A stretch of 64,000 nt of DNA, from assembly GCA_019775845.1 (NCBI GenBank), contig JADQAV010000027.1, forward strand, positions 124,001 to 188,000. Direction: 5' to 3'. This stretch comes from Myrmaecium sp. VS I D KN 1 (lineage: Eukaryota; Ascomycota; Dothideomycetes; Valsariales; Valsariaceae). This document shows positions 10,949 to 21,388 of this stretch, one piece after another. Numbering within the stretch: position 1 is the stretch's first letter; every line of letters starts with the position of its first letter. The position numbers and the translations under genes were made by a program. The notes under the pieces are model-generated. The model did not search any database. It was given only the letters and a program-made list of their open reading frames with translations, and had not been told where the DNA came from.

Positions 10949-13057
10949 GATGTGGTTGTGGTTGTGGGGGTAAAGCGTTGTGGATTGGTTTCTTTCTTTC
11001 TTCTTTTTTTTAAAGATGTTTATGCGGTGCTGGGTTCTATGTACACTACTTTTCTGCTTTTTTCCGGTCGTAGCGAGCGAGGCAGCGAGCGAGCCTTGCA
11101 TTCCATTATAGAGAAGATGACTTGTATTCATAGACCGTAAATGACCACTCTCTCCTTTCGATGAGTCGAACGAGTTTCGTCCTAGAATCTTTCAACGAAA
11201 CAACAATCTTCCTAATATACTCAACCATATACATGTGACGAAATGCATCAACCGTCTTATGCAAGGCGAAAACCTCACAGGTACAAAAGGCTGGAAGTAA
11301 CCCTCTTCCAGATGCTTGAAGATGTAAATACCTACCTGGGATGCATGTACAGTACTGTACAAACGCGTGGCGTCAATCGTGGCGCCAACCCCACGCGTCC
11401 CCGCGTCACCCAATCCCATCCCATCACATCACATGACCACGCCACCACCCGTCCCATCCCATCCCATCCCATCCCATCCTTCCTTACCCGGCGCAGTACG
11501 CGGGCAATCCATAGGTACCCGTCAATATCGGATCTACATACTTCATCCCTTCAGCATCCCTCCATCACAATACTTATCCTACCCACACTCCACCTCTCTC
11601 TCTCTCTCTCCGTGTGTATTCCATAGAACACCCCGACCCGACCCCTTCGTTCCACCAAACCGAGCCAGAAACCCGATGTGACAACCCGCACGCTCCGCGC
11701 CGTCAACTTCACAACTTTCTACTAGCAGTGTAGGAATCCCTTTTTTTTTCTTTTCTTTTTTTCCCTGGTTTTTTTCTTGCTTTTTTTGGCTTTGCTTTTT
11801 TAGGGGGACACTCCACTCCTCCTGTGTTCTCCATTTCTCAGGTCTTTCACAAGAAAAAGTAGAACGGTTCCACGATTTCGGTGGCTATAAGAGTCTTGGG
11901 TAGGTAGGGAGATTCCACACGGGGGCTGGGAGGGGTGAGGTGTTTCTTTTTCTCGTTCTGGTTCTGGTTCTGGTTCTGGTTCTGCTGCCGCCGGTTTCTC
12001 GTTCTGCAGCTTCTTCCTCTCTCTCCATTTTCTCGTTATCCCGCCGCAAGCCCATATGTGACTCGCTCCCGCATCCTTGAGCGAGATCCCACACATCCAT
12101 CGCACTCTCCACCCCCCTTTTTCCCCTGTCCTTTCTCCCATTTTCCCCCGTCGTTCCTCTCTCCCGTCTCCCCATTTTCCTGTTCCGCCGACGGTGGCAT
12201 ATCGCATCGTTCTCGGCGCCGACCCTTGGGTGCATAAAAGCACCCACCATCACCGTCGTTCCTGCTCCTCCTCCTCTTCTTCTTTTTTTTTTTTTTGCTC
12301 ATCACCTCTCTGCTACTCCGACCCCTCCACGATCTCCCAAGTTGTCGCGCGCGGCCCTGCATACTTCCCTACAACCCATCCTTAGGTATACATACTTACT
12401 TACACGGAGGCATATAGGTTGACGGTTTGCTCTCTCTCTCTCTCTCTCTCTCTTTCGTCTTCGGCCTTTTGACGGACGGAGGGGGGAAACGACCTTCTTC
12501 TTTTTCTGCTTCTTGCTTGTAGGGAGTCGTGCCTCTGCCTTGCTTTCCTTCTTTTTTTTACTTCCTCCACCTTCAGTCGTTCTCGGCTTGGGACACGCCT
12601 TTTTTTGCCCCTTGCCGATACGGACCCGATCAACACGCGTACGCGCTCCGCGTCAACATCGAGTTGGTGGATTTTTTTTCCGACTTCTCCATCGGTCCTG
12701 GGACATATCACATCCGAGTACATATAAGTCACCCTGCTTGGAGTCAAGGTACAGACAAGCGTCGACGGACAAGCTGCTCGTTCGATCATCACATCGATCC
12801 TCGTCACTTCTACCATCGATATCGATAAGAACAGTAGCATCTCCACATCGTCTCCGTTCCTACAACTTTCCGCCAAGGTTCTCGAGATATAAGGCGATCA
12901 TACCGCCTCGTGAACAGGAAAAAAAAAGAGATCCTAGCCTCGCAGCAACGAGATCGCTTAAAGTAAGCCCTATCCCTCCACGAACCAATCCGTTCCTTCG
13001 CTTACGCACGTCGGCCAGGCAAACAAGACAGGAAGCCACGAGAAAACGACGAGAAAA
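10949..13057. other. Intergenic region with simple repeats
   Basis: No gene recognised in 2.1 kb. It contains CCCAT repeats (about 11453-11479), five GTTCTG units (11955-11984), a CT run (12431-12453) and a 16-bp palindrome. Roughly the last 600 bp are pyrimidine-rich and probably include the 5' leader of the SRA gene. Confidence 0.6.
11346..11361. other. 16-bp perfect palindrome TGTACAGTACTGTACA
   Basis: A perfect 16-base dyad between the esterase and SRA genes. Related TGTACA/AGTACT words recur in other intergenic stretches of the window. The function is unknown; it could bind a dimeric factor. Confidence 0.7.
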
Positions 13058-14776
13058 ATGCCGTTTCCCCCGCGCGAAGAGCTCCTGACCTGGTCGCCCG
13101 TGCAGAAAAGCGCGTATGTGGCTGCCGAGCAGGATCGCAAATGGCTGCTCGCGATCGCGCGGAATCGGGATTTGTTCCCGGAGGGCACGCCGGTGCCGTC
13201 GCGGCTGGCGTCCTGCGCGCCCCGTCGTCGGGAACTGCATGTGCGTCCCGTGACGCGGGGAGGAAGTCCGCGTGTGGAGCTGAAGGCGGAAGTTTATGAA
13301 GACGACGATGACGATGACCTCTTTGTGAGCCCAGCACCTGCGGACGATGGAACGCGGTCTCCTCCGGTGGCGCAGACGCAGACGCGCGCGCTGATGAAAC
13401 GGAAAGCGGTCGATGACTCACATGACCAGACCGACTCCGATCCCCGGTCCATGTCCGTGTCCGGCAGCAGTGGTAGGGATTCCGTGGGTTTGTCACCCGG
13501 ACCTGTGGATTTCGTCGCTCGTGATTCCAGCAGCGATGTCCGCTCGCAATCTGCAGCGCGCTCACGTGATGTTTTCGTGTCTGATGCATCGAGCCATGCG
13601 GCGGATCCGAGGCCTGCTCGGAAGAAGGCGAAGATCGGAGCGCAAGGCAGACGCGGATCGAAGAGCTCGTCGAAGAGTCAAGCGTCTTCGAGTTCTTCTT
13701 CTGCTGTGCCCACACCTCCAGCGGCATCTGCGGCGCCCACCCCAGCACCAGTACCGGCACCGCCTGTGATCGCGCCGGGCGTGCTGCCCGAGTGGTATGC
13801 CTCCATCGACACGAAATCGCGGCTGATGCAGACCGCCCCCAAGCGGGACATGCTGGCCTTCCTTTCCAACCTGAAATCCGACATCCGCGCCTGCGTGCAG
13901 GACCCGCGCAACCCGGAATCATTTGCGAAACTCCGCGAACGCATCCACCAGATCGAGTTCAAGAGCATGGACAAGTACACGCTGCGGAAGGCGAACATCC
14001 TCGACGGAACCGTCGGTTTGCCACGCGTCTGCGCCCCGGCCGACGCGGCGGTCTTCCCCTTCGACATCCGCGCCGATGCCCTCGCCCTGTTTACCCGCTG
14101 GTCCCTCGGCGTGTTCTCCATCGACCTGCTCCGCGGCATCCGCCACACGGGCCGCAAGCAAACCGACAAATCCAAACGCAACGCCGACAGCATCGACCCG
14201 GCCTTCCCGGGCCGTCGCCGCGCCAACTTCCACGGCGCCGGCCACCTCGTCAACGGCCAATGGTGGCCGACCCAGCTGTGCTGCGTCCGCGACGGCGCGC
14301 ACGGGGCCGCGCAGGGCGGCATCTTCGGCGCCGCCACCGAGGGCGCCTACTCCGTCGTCCTGAGCGGCGGCAACCACTACGGCGACGAAGACCACGGCGA
14401 CACCATCTGGTACCGCGGCACGGACGGCGACCGGGGCATCATGACGGAGAACACGCGTCGACTGACGGAGAGCGCGCAAGCTTACACCACCGCTGCCGCC
14501 GCCGGTAGCCCCGACCGTCCCGTCCGGGTCCTCCGCAGCCACCAGCTCGATCGCGCGAATCGCTTCCGTCCCGCGCGCGGCCTGCGCTACGATGGCTTGT
14601 ATGATGTGGTTGCCTCCGAGTTGCTCGACCCCGCGCGTCAGATTTGGCGCTTTCGCCTCGTGCGCCGGCCCGGTCAGGATCCGATTCGCTCTGAGGGCCC
14701 CGCGTGCCGGCCCACGGCGTATGAGATTCGTGAGTTTGATCGCTTGCGCGAGAGGGGTGGGGTGCTTGAGGAGTGA
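13058..14776 (+). CDS. Stand-alone SRA-YDG domain protein
   Basis: A single exon of 572 residues. The first ~40 residues form a small conserved-looking block (SAYVAAEQDRKWLLAIARNR). Residues ~70-240 are Ser/Ala/Pro-rich and disordered. Residues ~245-340 are helical (FAKLRERIHQIEFKSMDKYTL), and an SRA-YDG domain occupies ~390-550, with FGAATEGAYSVVLSGG, DEDHGDTIWYRGT, PVRVLRSH and RYDGLYDVV (the YDG motif, about residue 510), then IWRFRLVRR. SRA domains flip out 5-methylcytosine or hydroxymethylcytosine, as in UHRF1 and plant SUVH proteins. No RING, PHD, SET or nuclease domain is attached. The role is therefore inferred as nuclear binding of modified DNA. Methylation readers in fungi are poorly characterised. 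Confidence 0.85.
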   Translation: MPFPPREELLTWSPVQKSAYVAAEQDRKWLLAIARNRDLFPEGTPVPSRLASCAPRRRELHVRPVTRGGSPRVELKAEVYEDDDDDDLFVSPAPADDGTRSPPVAQTQTRALMKRKAVDDSHDQTDSDPRSMSVSGSSGRDSVGLSPGPVDFVARDSSSDVRSQSAARSRDVFVSDASSHAADPRPARKKAKIGAQGRRGSKSSSKSQASSSSSSAVPTPPAASAAPTPAPVPAPPVIAPGVLPEWYASIDTKSRLMQTAPKRDMLAFLSNLKSDIRACVQDPRNPESFAKLRERIHQIEFKSMDKYTLRKANILDGTVGLPRVCAPADAAVFPFDIRADALALFTRWSLGVFSIDLLRGIRHTGRKQTDKSKRNADSIDPAFPGRRRANFHGAGHLVNGQWWPTQLCCVRDGAHGAAQGGIFGAATEGAYSVVLSGGNHYGDEDHGDTIWYRGTDGDRGIMTENTRRLTESAQAYTTAAAAGSPDRPVRVLRSHQLDRANRFRPARGLRYDGLYDVVASELLDPARQIWRFRLVRRPGQDPIRSEGPACRPTAYEIREFDRLRERGGVLEE

Positions 14777-15522
14777 TCCTTTGCCTTTTGATGGGGGAGA
14801 GCGGGTTCTTTCCTTTCTTCCTGCTGCTTTTCTGACTTTCTTTCTTTGCTTTTTTTCTTTTCTTTTCGGGCTTTGACTTGTGGAGGGATGGGAGGAGTTG
14901 AGTTGAGTGAATGCCCTTGCTGCTTTGGAGGAGGGAAGGTTTCTTCTTTTCTCTTTCTCTTGATATCCCTCTCTTTCCTTTTTTTTTCTTTCTCCCTTTC
15001 TTTTTTTTCAGTCTCAGAACGATCATCAGGCACGAGCACGAGCACGATCACGAGCACGATAACGGTCACGACCATGGCACCGATGGATCACGGAGTGCGG
15101 ATGGCGGTTGCTTTTTCCTTTATCTTCTTTTTTTTTTTTCTTTTCTCTTTTCCTTGCTTTATCTTCCTCTTGAGGACTACGCGTTGGAGGGAACGTGGAC
15201 GGAGAGTCCTCACTTGATCGATGGCACGGCTTGCATGGCTTGCACGGCTTGCACGACTTGCGATGAGATGGAATAAACCGTACTCACTGTCGGCATCCTT
15301 ATCGTCGGCATCCGAGCGTCGACATAACCAGAGCATCGACATCATCATCACCAACATCAGCTCACAACATCCCCCACATCCCCAACGAAACACAAACAAA
15401 CCGTCGAAGCAAGCTCACCCCTCAACCCACAACCGACTCCACTTCACTTCACACCTTCCCCTACATAGCGCAGAACAGCAGAAAAAATGGGAGTTTCTCC
15501 CTTCTTCTTCTTCTTCTTCTTC

Positions 15523-15612
15523 TTCTGCTTCTGCTTCTGCTTCTGCTTCTGCTTCTGCTTCTGCTTCTGCTTCTGCTTCTGCTTCTGCTTCTGCTTCTGC
15601 TTCTGCTTCTGC
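15523..15612. repeat. (TTCTGC)15 hexanucleotide array
   Basis: Fifteen exact TTCTGC units in a row, preceded by a TTC run from about 15500. Perfect identity over 90 bp suggests recent expansion or ongoing slippage. It has no stop codon in any frame. Confidence 0.95.
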
Positions 15613-15760
15613 TGCTGCCTTTTTCTTTCTCTTCTCTCGAGGAGGAATGGAACTCGATATCCCCCACGGGGATCGGGATTGGTGATTGGTGATTGGCATG
15701 GATATGGAAATGGGATTTGGGGACGTGGATTTTACTTTTTCTCTCTCCTCTTTGCTTTCT

Positions 15761-15818
15761 CTTCTCTTTTGCTTCTTCTCTTTTCTTCTCTTTTGCTTCT
15801 TCTCTTTTCTTCTCTTTT
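15761..15818. repeat. 24-bp homopyrimidine-rich tandem repeat
   Basis: The 24-base unit beginning CTTCTCTTTTGCTTC occurs twice exactly (15761-15784, 15785-15808), followed by a partial third copy. One G interrupts each unit. Such strand-asymmetric tracts can form triplex structures. Confidence 0.85.
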
Positions 15819-16440
15819 CTGCTTTCTTTCTTCTTCTCTCTTCTTCGTGCGACGAGCAATGGGAATGACCGATCAAGATACTCTTCCCTAAGGGCTATGA
15901 ACAGAAACGGAGGGCAGCTAGTTGACGTGCAAGGACGAACGCTTCTCCCTTCCACCTCCTTTGTTATGCTCTGCTCTGCTCGAGAGGAAAAGAAAAAGAA
16001 AAAGGCACATGTACAGTACAGTACGATACCTCTAAGCTAGTAAAGCAAAGGCAGAAACAATCGATTTCTTTCAATTCAATTCAATGCAGCAGGCTTGTGA
16101 TCGTGGATAGTAATGTCTCGTCTGCATCCTCCCCCGAAAACAAGGGAAAAGCCATCACCACTCCATTCCTCACCATCGCACCCAATCGAACGAACAAAAG
16201 CGAATCGAATTCTCTCTCTATTTGACACCGACCCCCTAGTGCTAGACGGATCCGTAAAAGCAAACATTAAGCTGATTGAACTAAAGCTTTTCCACCCACC
16301 CTGCTACCGAAAAAGAAAAGAACTCCACGACGCAACGAAAAACGAACGAAAATCAGAAAGCCAGAACCAAAACCCAAAGTAAAAAACCACGACCCTCCCC
16401 CCCCCTTTCCCCCCTCCAGCTCCAAACCCCCAACATCACA

Positions 16441-17857
16441 CTAAAAGCCCTCCCCCTCCTCCTCCGCATCAACCAAACCCCCCAACCTCTCCCTAAGCAC
16501 ATCCTTAAACCTCTCCCCATCCCCAGCATCCCCCTGCACCCCCTCAGGCACATCAGGGACAACAAACCCATCAACCCTCACCCCATCCCCGAGCACCCCT
16601 CCCTCGCCCGCCGCAAAAAGACTCCACACCCGCTGCGCCAGGTCCTCCGCCAGGCCCTCCTCCTCAACCCCATCCGCAGTCGCAGTGCCCTGCTGCGCCG
16701 CTAGCGACAAGCCGCTACCACCGCTACCGCCACCGACGAGCAAACTGAGCCCCACGCGCAACCCGCGAGCCTGGCAGGCGAGGATTTGGGGGCCGAGGGT
16801 GGTGCTGCAATTCCCTGTGGCTGCGCCTTCGGCTGCGGCTGCGGCTCCTTCGTCGCCGCCACCGGTGGGAGGAGGAGGGAGGATGAGGCACCCTGGTAGG
16901 GTGAAGGTGGTTAGGTTGAGGGGGAGGAGGATGAGGGAGGGGATGTTGGGGGGGAGGGACTGGCAGAGGGTGAGGAGGGGGGTGGGATCGGAGTCGGTGG
17001 TGTTGGAGGTGGTGGGTAAGGTTATGGTTGTGGGAAGGGGAAGGGTGGTGGTGTTGGTGGAGGTGATGGGGGTAGGGATTGGGATGGCGGCGGTAGCGGT
17101 GGTGTTGGGGTAGATGGGTTGGGAGAGGTTGGTGAAGGGGTTTGGGAGCAGGGGGGCCGCGGGGGTGTAGGTTGGGTAGAAGGGGAGGATGCTGAAGATG
17201 TTCTCGGTGGGTGCGGCAGTCCCAGCGGTGCCGGCTTGCGTGACCGTGCTGTTGGGGAAGGGGTACGGAGGCTGGAGAGAGGTGTGAGATGCCGCCGGCG
17301 CGGTGACGGTGGCGGGTCAGGGTGGAGTGGAGGGTGGTGGTGCGGGCGTAGGTGGAGAGAAGCTGGCTGGGTTTGAGAGTGGTTGCGTTGAGGTACGGAG
17401 GCACGAAGGGGATCGGGGTGTAAGGTGGCAGGTCGGAGACTCCAGGACTGAGGGTGGGAACGCCAGACGCGCCGGACTTGACGATGGGAGGCCAGGTCGG
17501 GCGCTGGGTAGGGTAACCGGTGCTGGTGCTGGTGGTAGTCGTCGTCGCCTCGGAACCGTCGTCTAAACGCTCGAGTAGGGATTCCAGCCGTTCGATGCGC
17601 TCTTCCATGTCCTCGAGCCAGGTCAGGAGGGATTTGGGAAGGCCCTTGAGGCCTTTGGCGAGGTTGTCGACGCTGTTGAAGACTTCGGTCTCGAAAGAGG
17701 GCCAGCTGGCCTGCGGGCTCGGGAGAAGAGAGGTGGCGGCATCGTCACCGCGCTGGTCGAGCGGCTTGTGAGGCCTGACGAAGGATCGAAGGTGACGGGC
17801 GTCGGTGAGGCCGACGTCGAGGAGGGACAGACTGAGCAGGTAAACGAAAGGCTTCAT
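16441..17857 (-). CDS. Secreted GH18-like protein with degenerate active site
   Basis: Exons 17857-17397 and 17248-16441 encode 422 residues. The 148-bp intron (GTACCT...CCCCAACAG) is the only simple junction I found that links the two open frames. Residues 1-20 (MKPFVYLLSLSLLDVGLTDA) look like a signal peptide. A coiled coil with MEERIERLESLLERL follows near 90-105, then a Thr/Pro/Ser-rich linker with several N-glycosylation sequons. From about residue 300 the order LACQARGLRVGLSLLVGGGS and then a LAQRVWSLF block, leading to VDGFVVPDVPEG, parallels class III fungal chitinases (GH18). The catalytic DxxDxDxE is not intact, and only ~35 residues follow, so the barrel is incomplete. It may be a non-catalytic chitin- or wall-associated protein. 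Homology is moderate. Confidence 0.55.
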
Positions 17858-18484
17858 GATGCGATCCACAGCGAGGGAATGGGACTCGCGTCAGAAGAGA
17901 TGGTGATGATGATGATGATGATGGATGGAAAGTAGAATCGATATGAAAGGGCCCTCATCTCTGCTCATATATAGTCTCACGGCTCGTTCCGCAAAGCAAG
18001 GGAATCGAACTTGAGGCTCGAGTCTGGCCTGACACCAACGCCCCGGCTGGAATGCAACGGTGATCTGATGCCGAGCATTCTTGCGATGCAGGAGTGGGAG
18101 CACATCTTGCAATGCTGTCCCGAGTGGGAGGATTTGGTTGCACGGGAGATGAGGGAGAGGGAGGGTTATTGTCAATGGGAAGGGAGTTACATGGATACGC
18201 ATGAAGAATGCCTGAATCCATCCAAGAACCGAGAGTCTGGCAGTCAGCTGGTATGCAACTGTGGTGGATGAAGTCGGAGATTACCTAATCCCATGCCTAA
18301 GGTACCCACATATGCCTCAGGTGTCAAGGGTACTAAGCTACTCCATACTCCGCACCCGCGAACCCCAGACGGGACGGGTGGGAACATCCCCACACCTAAC
18401 CAACACAGCTCTCCCCACCTTCCACCATCCACCTCCCTCCACCCTCCACACACCTTCCACCTCCCTTCCATCTATCCCACCGCC
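17858..18484. other. Divergent intergenic region
   Basis: No confident gene. A plus-strand frame of ~67 codons from an ATG near 18068 is open but matches nothing I know. A CTCCACC-rich run (about 18420-18480) immediately precedes the next start codon and looks like a 5' leader. Confidence 0.5.
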
Positions 18485-19682
18485 ATGACCTCCCGCGCCT
18501 TCCTCGGCATCGGCAAGGACCTCGGCCGCCGCACCGTCTTCTGCCGCGTCGTCCCGCCGCCCGCCAGCCTCGCCGAGTCCCGCCAGCTCCTCCGCGTCCT
18601 GCAGACATTCGGCGATGTCCAGCATTTCCGCCGCCTCAAGGTGAGCCGGCCCCCTCGGTCGCTCTGATATATATCTATTTGGATATATATATATATATCT
18701 ACATACACAAACAGATCCCAATCTCTCTCATATATAGTACCTCGAACCCACCTCCCCACCCGACGCCTACCGCGCCGTCTTCGCCTACCCCAAAAGCGTC
18801 GAGGACCTCCTCGCCTCCGTCCCCATCGATTTCAGTCTCGAGTCCTATCGGGACGACGCCTCGCCCGATCTGGCGGCCAAGAAAGAGAGGGCGGCGGCGG
18901 CGGCGGCTGCTGCTGCAGGAGCGGAGGAAGGAGAAGGAGAAAGAGGAGAAGGAGGAGGAGAAGGAGAAGCGGTGGAGACATCAGGAACACCGGACGCAAA
19001 ACACGAAGCAGAAGAACCCGCAGCAACCCACCCAGCTCCAGCTCCAGCGCCAGACACAACCGCAACCGCACCACCCTCCTCTCCCTCCTCCCCCTCAGAC
19101 CCCACAGACCCCACAGAACCCCCCACCTCCCCATCCCCCCACGAACACCCCCACCAACAACCGCTCCCCTACCCCTACGAAACCCTCCTCAACCCCCGTC
19201 CACCCCGCAGCGCTCCCCTCCAAGTAACCCACTACCGCCTACACGCCACCAGCAGTACATCCTCCCCCCCTTCCCCCAACCAAAAAGAACAACGAAAAGG
19301 AAACCCTTCCCAAGAAAACACCTCCACCCCCTACCCCCACCGCCAACACATCCAACTCCACCCCTTCCACCCGCCCTACCACCTCCGTCCCTCCCTGGGG
19401 CAGCAGGAGCTGCTGCAGCAGATGCAGCAGCGGCAGTGGTGCGACGCCGGCCCCGGCCCCGACGCCGACCATCTCGCCACGATGCCCGTCCCCGCCCTCA
19501 GCCAGACCGGCCGGCATCCCCGGCACGCCGTGGTCGTGAAGCGGTTCGTGGATCGGCGGGTGCGGGAGGGGTTGGGGCTGGGGAAGGGAAGCGGGTTGCG
19601 AGAGCTGTGGGAGCGGGGGATGAGGATGAGGAGGAGGAGGGAAAGGGAATGGGAAAGGGAAAGGGGGGAGGGTGGAGGATGA
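18485..19682 (+). CDS. Putative RRM-like protein of unknown role
   Basis: Exons 18485-18640 and 18738-19682 encode 366 residues. The intron (GTGAGC...ATATATAG) preserves frame. Residues ~15-80 read RRTVFCRVVPPPASLAESRQ, then LLRVLQTFGDVQHFRRLKYLE and AYRAVFAYPKSVEDLLASVP. That beta-helix-beta-beta pattern, with a central G/F-containing block, is like a divergent RNA-recognition motif. The middle is a long Ala/Glu/Pro/Ser low-complexity region. The C-terminus has a conserved-looking HAVVVKRFVDRRVREGLG followed by an Arg/Glu-rich tail. I do not recognise a named family. An RNA-binding or mitochondrial role would be speculation. Start context is CGCCATGAC. Confidence 0.6.
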
Positions 19683-20092
19683 GGGGGTAGAGGATGGGGG
19701 AGGGGAGGAGGGTGAAGGATCGGGTGTCGAGAGGTGAATGGGAGTGTAGAGAACACTCTCTTGCCTCCCGCCTCCCTCGAGAACTTACCGCTTCCGAGAA
19801 AGAAAGAGTACGGATCGCACCAGAGGCCCACAAAAGAAGGCGCAACTCCACAACCGTGATCGAAGGGGGAGACCTGAACATTGCAGAAAAACGGAACAAA
19901 ATGTGAGCGGTCGTCAGTTCATGACAGAGACCCTCTCTAAGTCTGTGCTACGGAAGAGAGTGCGAAAGGGGAGATAAAAGGACCAAACGGATATAGGAAA
20001 GGAAGGGGGAAAAAGAGGAAAAAAGCAAATGGACGTCAGGCCAAGGAAGTCCTGCAAAGAGTAAAAAGGAAGAAAAGAAAAGAAGACAGCCC
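19683..20092. other. Convergent 3' intergenic region
   Basis: About 410 bp between the ends of two converging genes. It is purine-rich on the plus strand. No gene or repeat of note. Confidence 0.6.
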
Positions 20093-21388
20093 TTAACACT
20101 TTCCTTTCCACACCGGCAACTCGTTGCTCAGGAGCAGGGGCCGTTCCCCGCTCGGGTACGGTCCCTTGCCCATTTTCCACTGCTGGTATTGCGCCTCCCA
20201 GGCCATGGTTGCGTTGAGACGATTCATCTCACCCTCCCATGCTATAGCTTTCACGGCCGCATCGCCAGCGATTTGTCCTGCTCGCACTCGCTTCGAGCCA
20301 TGCTTCTGGCCAGCCTTCTTTGTGTACCTGTAGACGTCCATAATGAACCCGGAATGTGCCTTTTTCGCCTCCGCTATTTGCCTCTGCAGATGCAAATTAG
20401 GTTCGGGCACTCCCACGGTGGACGGCGCAGGGGATTGAGCGCGCAAGTCGAGGAGCTGCATGTCATGCTCTGCTGACTGGCATGCAGACTGCCAATACGC
20501 CAATGTGTGCTGCAATACTTTCTTGCTTGTCTTCCGGTCTTTCGATGACGGAGCCGTTTGAAGCACCTGGTGAGACAACTCTTCCAGCATCATATGCATC
20601 TCGTCTTTCTGCTTCTTTGCTTCAAGTTTGGCGATCTTGCTCGGGACATCGCCCGCGGTTTTCGATTTTTTGCCCTTTTTGTCGACCAGATGCCTCCCTT
20701 TCCGGGAGCCCCGCGCTCGTCTCATCCTTGGCTCCTCCCTTTTGATTGATGAGCCGGGATAGATGGACTCGGCGTGGCGAACTATGTTTTCGCCCGTCTC
20801 TCTGCTCCCGAGGTTGACGATAACTTTGCCGCCAGCGGCCAAAGCGCTGTGCGGCAAAGGATATTTGTCTTCGACAAGGGTTACAAGGGTGACGGAGGAG
20901 TCGTAAGGAGATGGTGCGGGTTTCTTCTTGGAAGACTTGGCTTCCCTCCGGGATGATGCATTGTGTGACGGTTGCGCGGTTGATAGGTGGCATTGACAAA
21001 AGCTTTGGCTTTCACAATCGGGACTATAGTGAACGCGAGGATGTCAACAACCCCTCAAAGGTTCCAATTGGTAGGTGGTGGGATTTCTGTCAGTGACAGA
21101 TGCGAAGGTGTACTAATGTGCGTGGGCTCTTCGATTTATCCGTTGGCTGGAGGAGCCTGACGTGGGCACCTTGCCTACTTACCACCGTTTTGTCCATCGG
21201 TTGTCATCGTCCAGACAGCCGCTGAAGAAATGACAGGCGCCGCACGTAGACGGGCTGTAGCCGGAGTGGCATTCGTCGGACGTCACGATAGTCGGAGCGG
21301 CGGGGTCTACCTTGGGTGCCGGCGATGAGAAGGCATACGCGGCTAGGGCGAAGCAATACGCGAGCACGATGCAATCGTGAGTGTGCAT
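20093..21388 (-). CDS. Candidate secreted eight-cysteine protein with basic helical tail
   Basis: Exons 21388-21183 and 21023-20093 encode 378 residues. The intron (GTAAGT...CACTATAG, 159 bp) joins the frames exactly. The N-terminus MHTHDCIVLAYCFALAAYAF fits a signal peptide. Mature cysteines lie at about 40, 49, 52, 58, 69, 72, 78 and 80. C49-x2-C52-x5-C58 and C69-x2-C72-x5-C78 are the same spacing twice, with the second copy starting at the splice junction. The rest is Lys/Arg-rich and helical, with SRKGRHLVDKKGKKSK and long Glu/Lys segments, ending ELPVWKGKC. I do not recognise the family. It could be a secreted effector-like protein, or an intracellular zinc-binding protein if the N-terminal helix is not a signal. 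The splice model is inferred. Confidence 0.6.

Larger units (their letters stand above)
14777..16440. other. Intergenic, long pyrimidine tracts
   Basis: No gene supported. It is dominated by TTTCTTTTC-type pyrimidine runs (14800-15160), the TTCTGC array and a 24-bp repeat. Six-frame openness here results from stop-free repeats (Ser-Ala, Phe-Cys, Ala-Glu, Ser-Arg) and not from conserved protein. Confidence 0.7.

Noticed and set aside
15461-15955. Minus-strand frame rich in Ser-Arg or Ala-Glu repeats that looks like an SR protein
   Set aside because: The repeat is the TTCTGC array read in frame; all six frames are stop-free there, and there is no RRM or other domain.
17995-18060. Minus-strand AAGTTCGATTCCC resembling a tRNA B box
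   Set aside because: No T-stem pairing, no A box at the right distance and no acceptor stem.
18011-18271. Cys-containing small ORF that could be a secreted peptide
   Set aside because: No signal peptide, irregular cysteine spacing, and it overlaps the likely promoter of two divergent genes.
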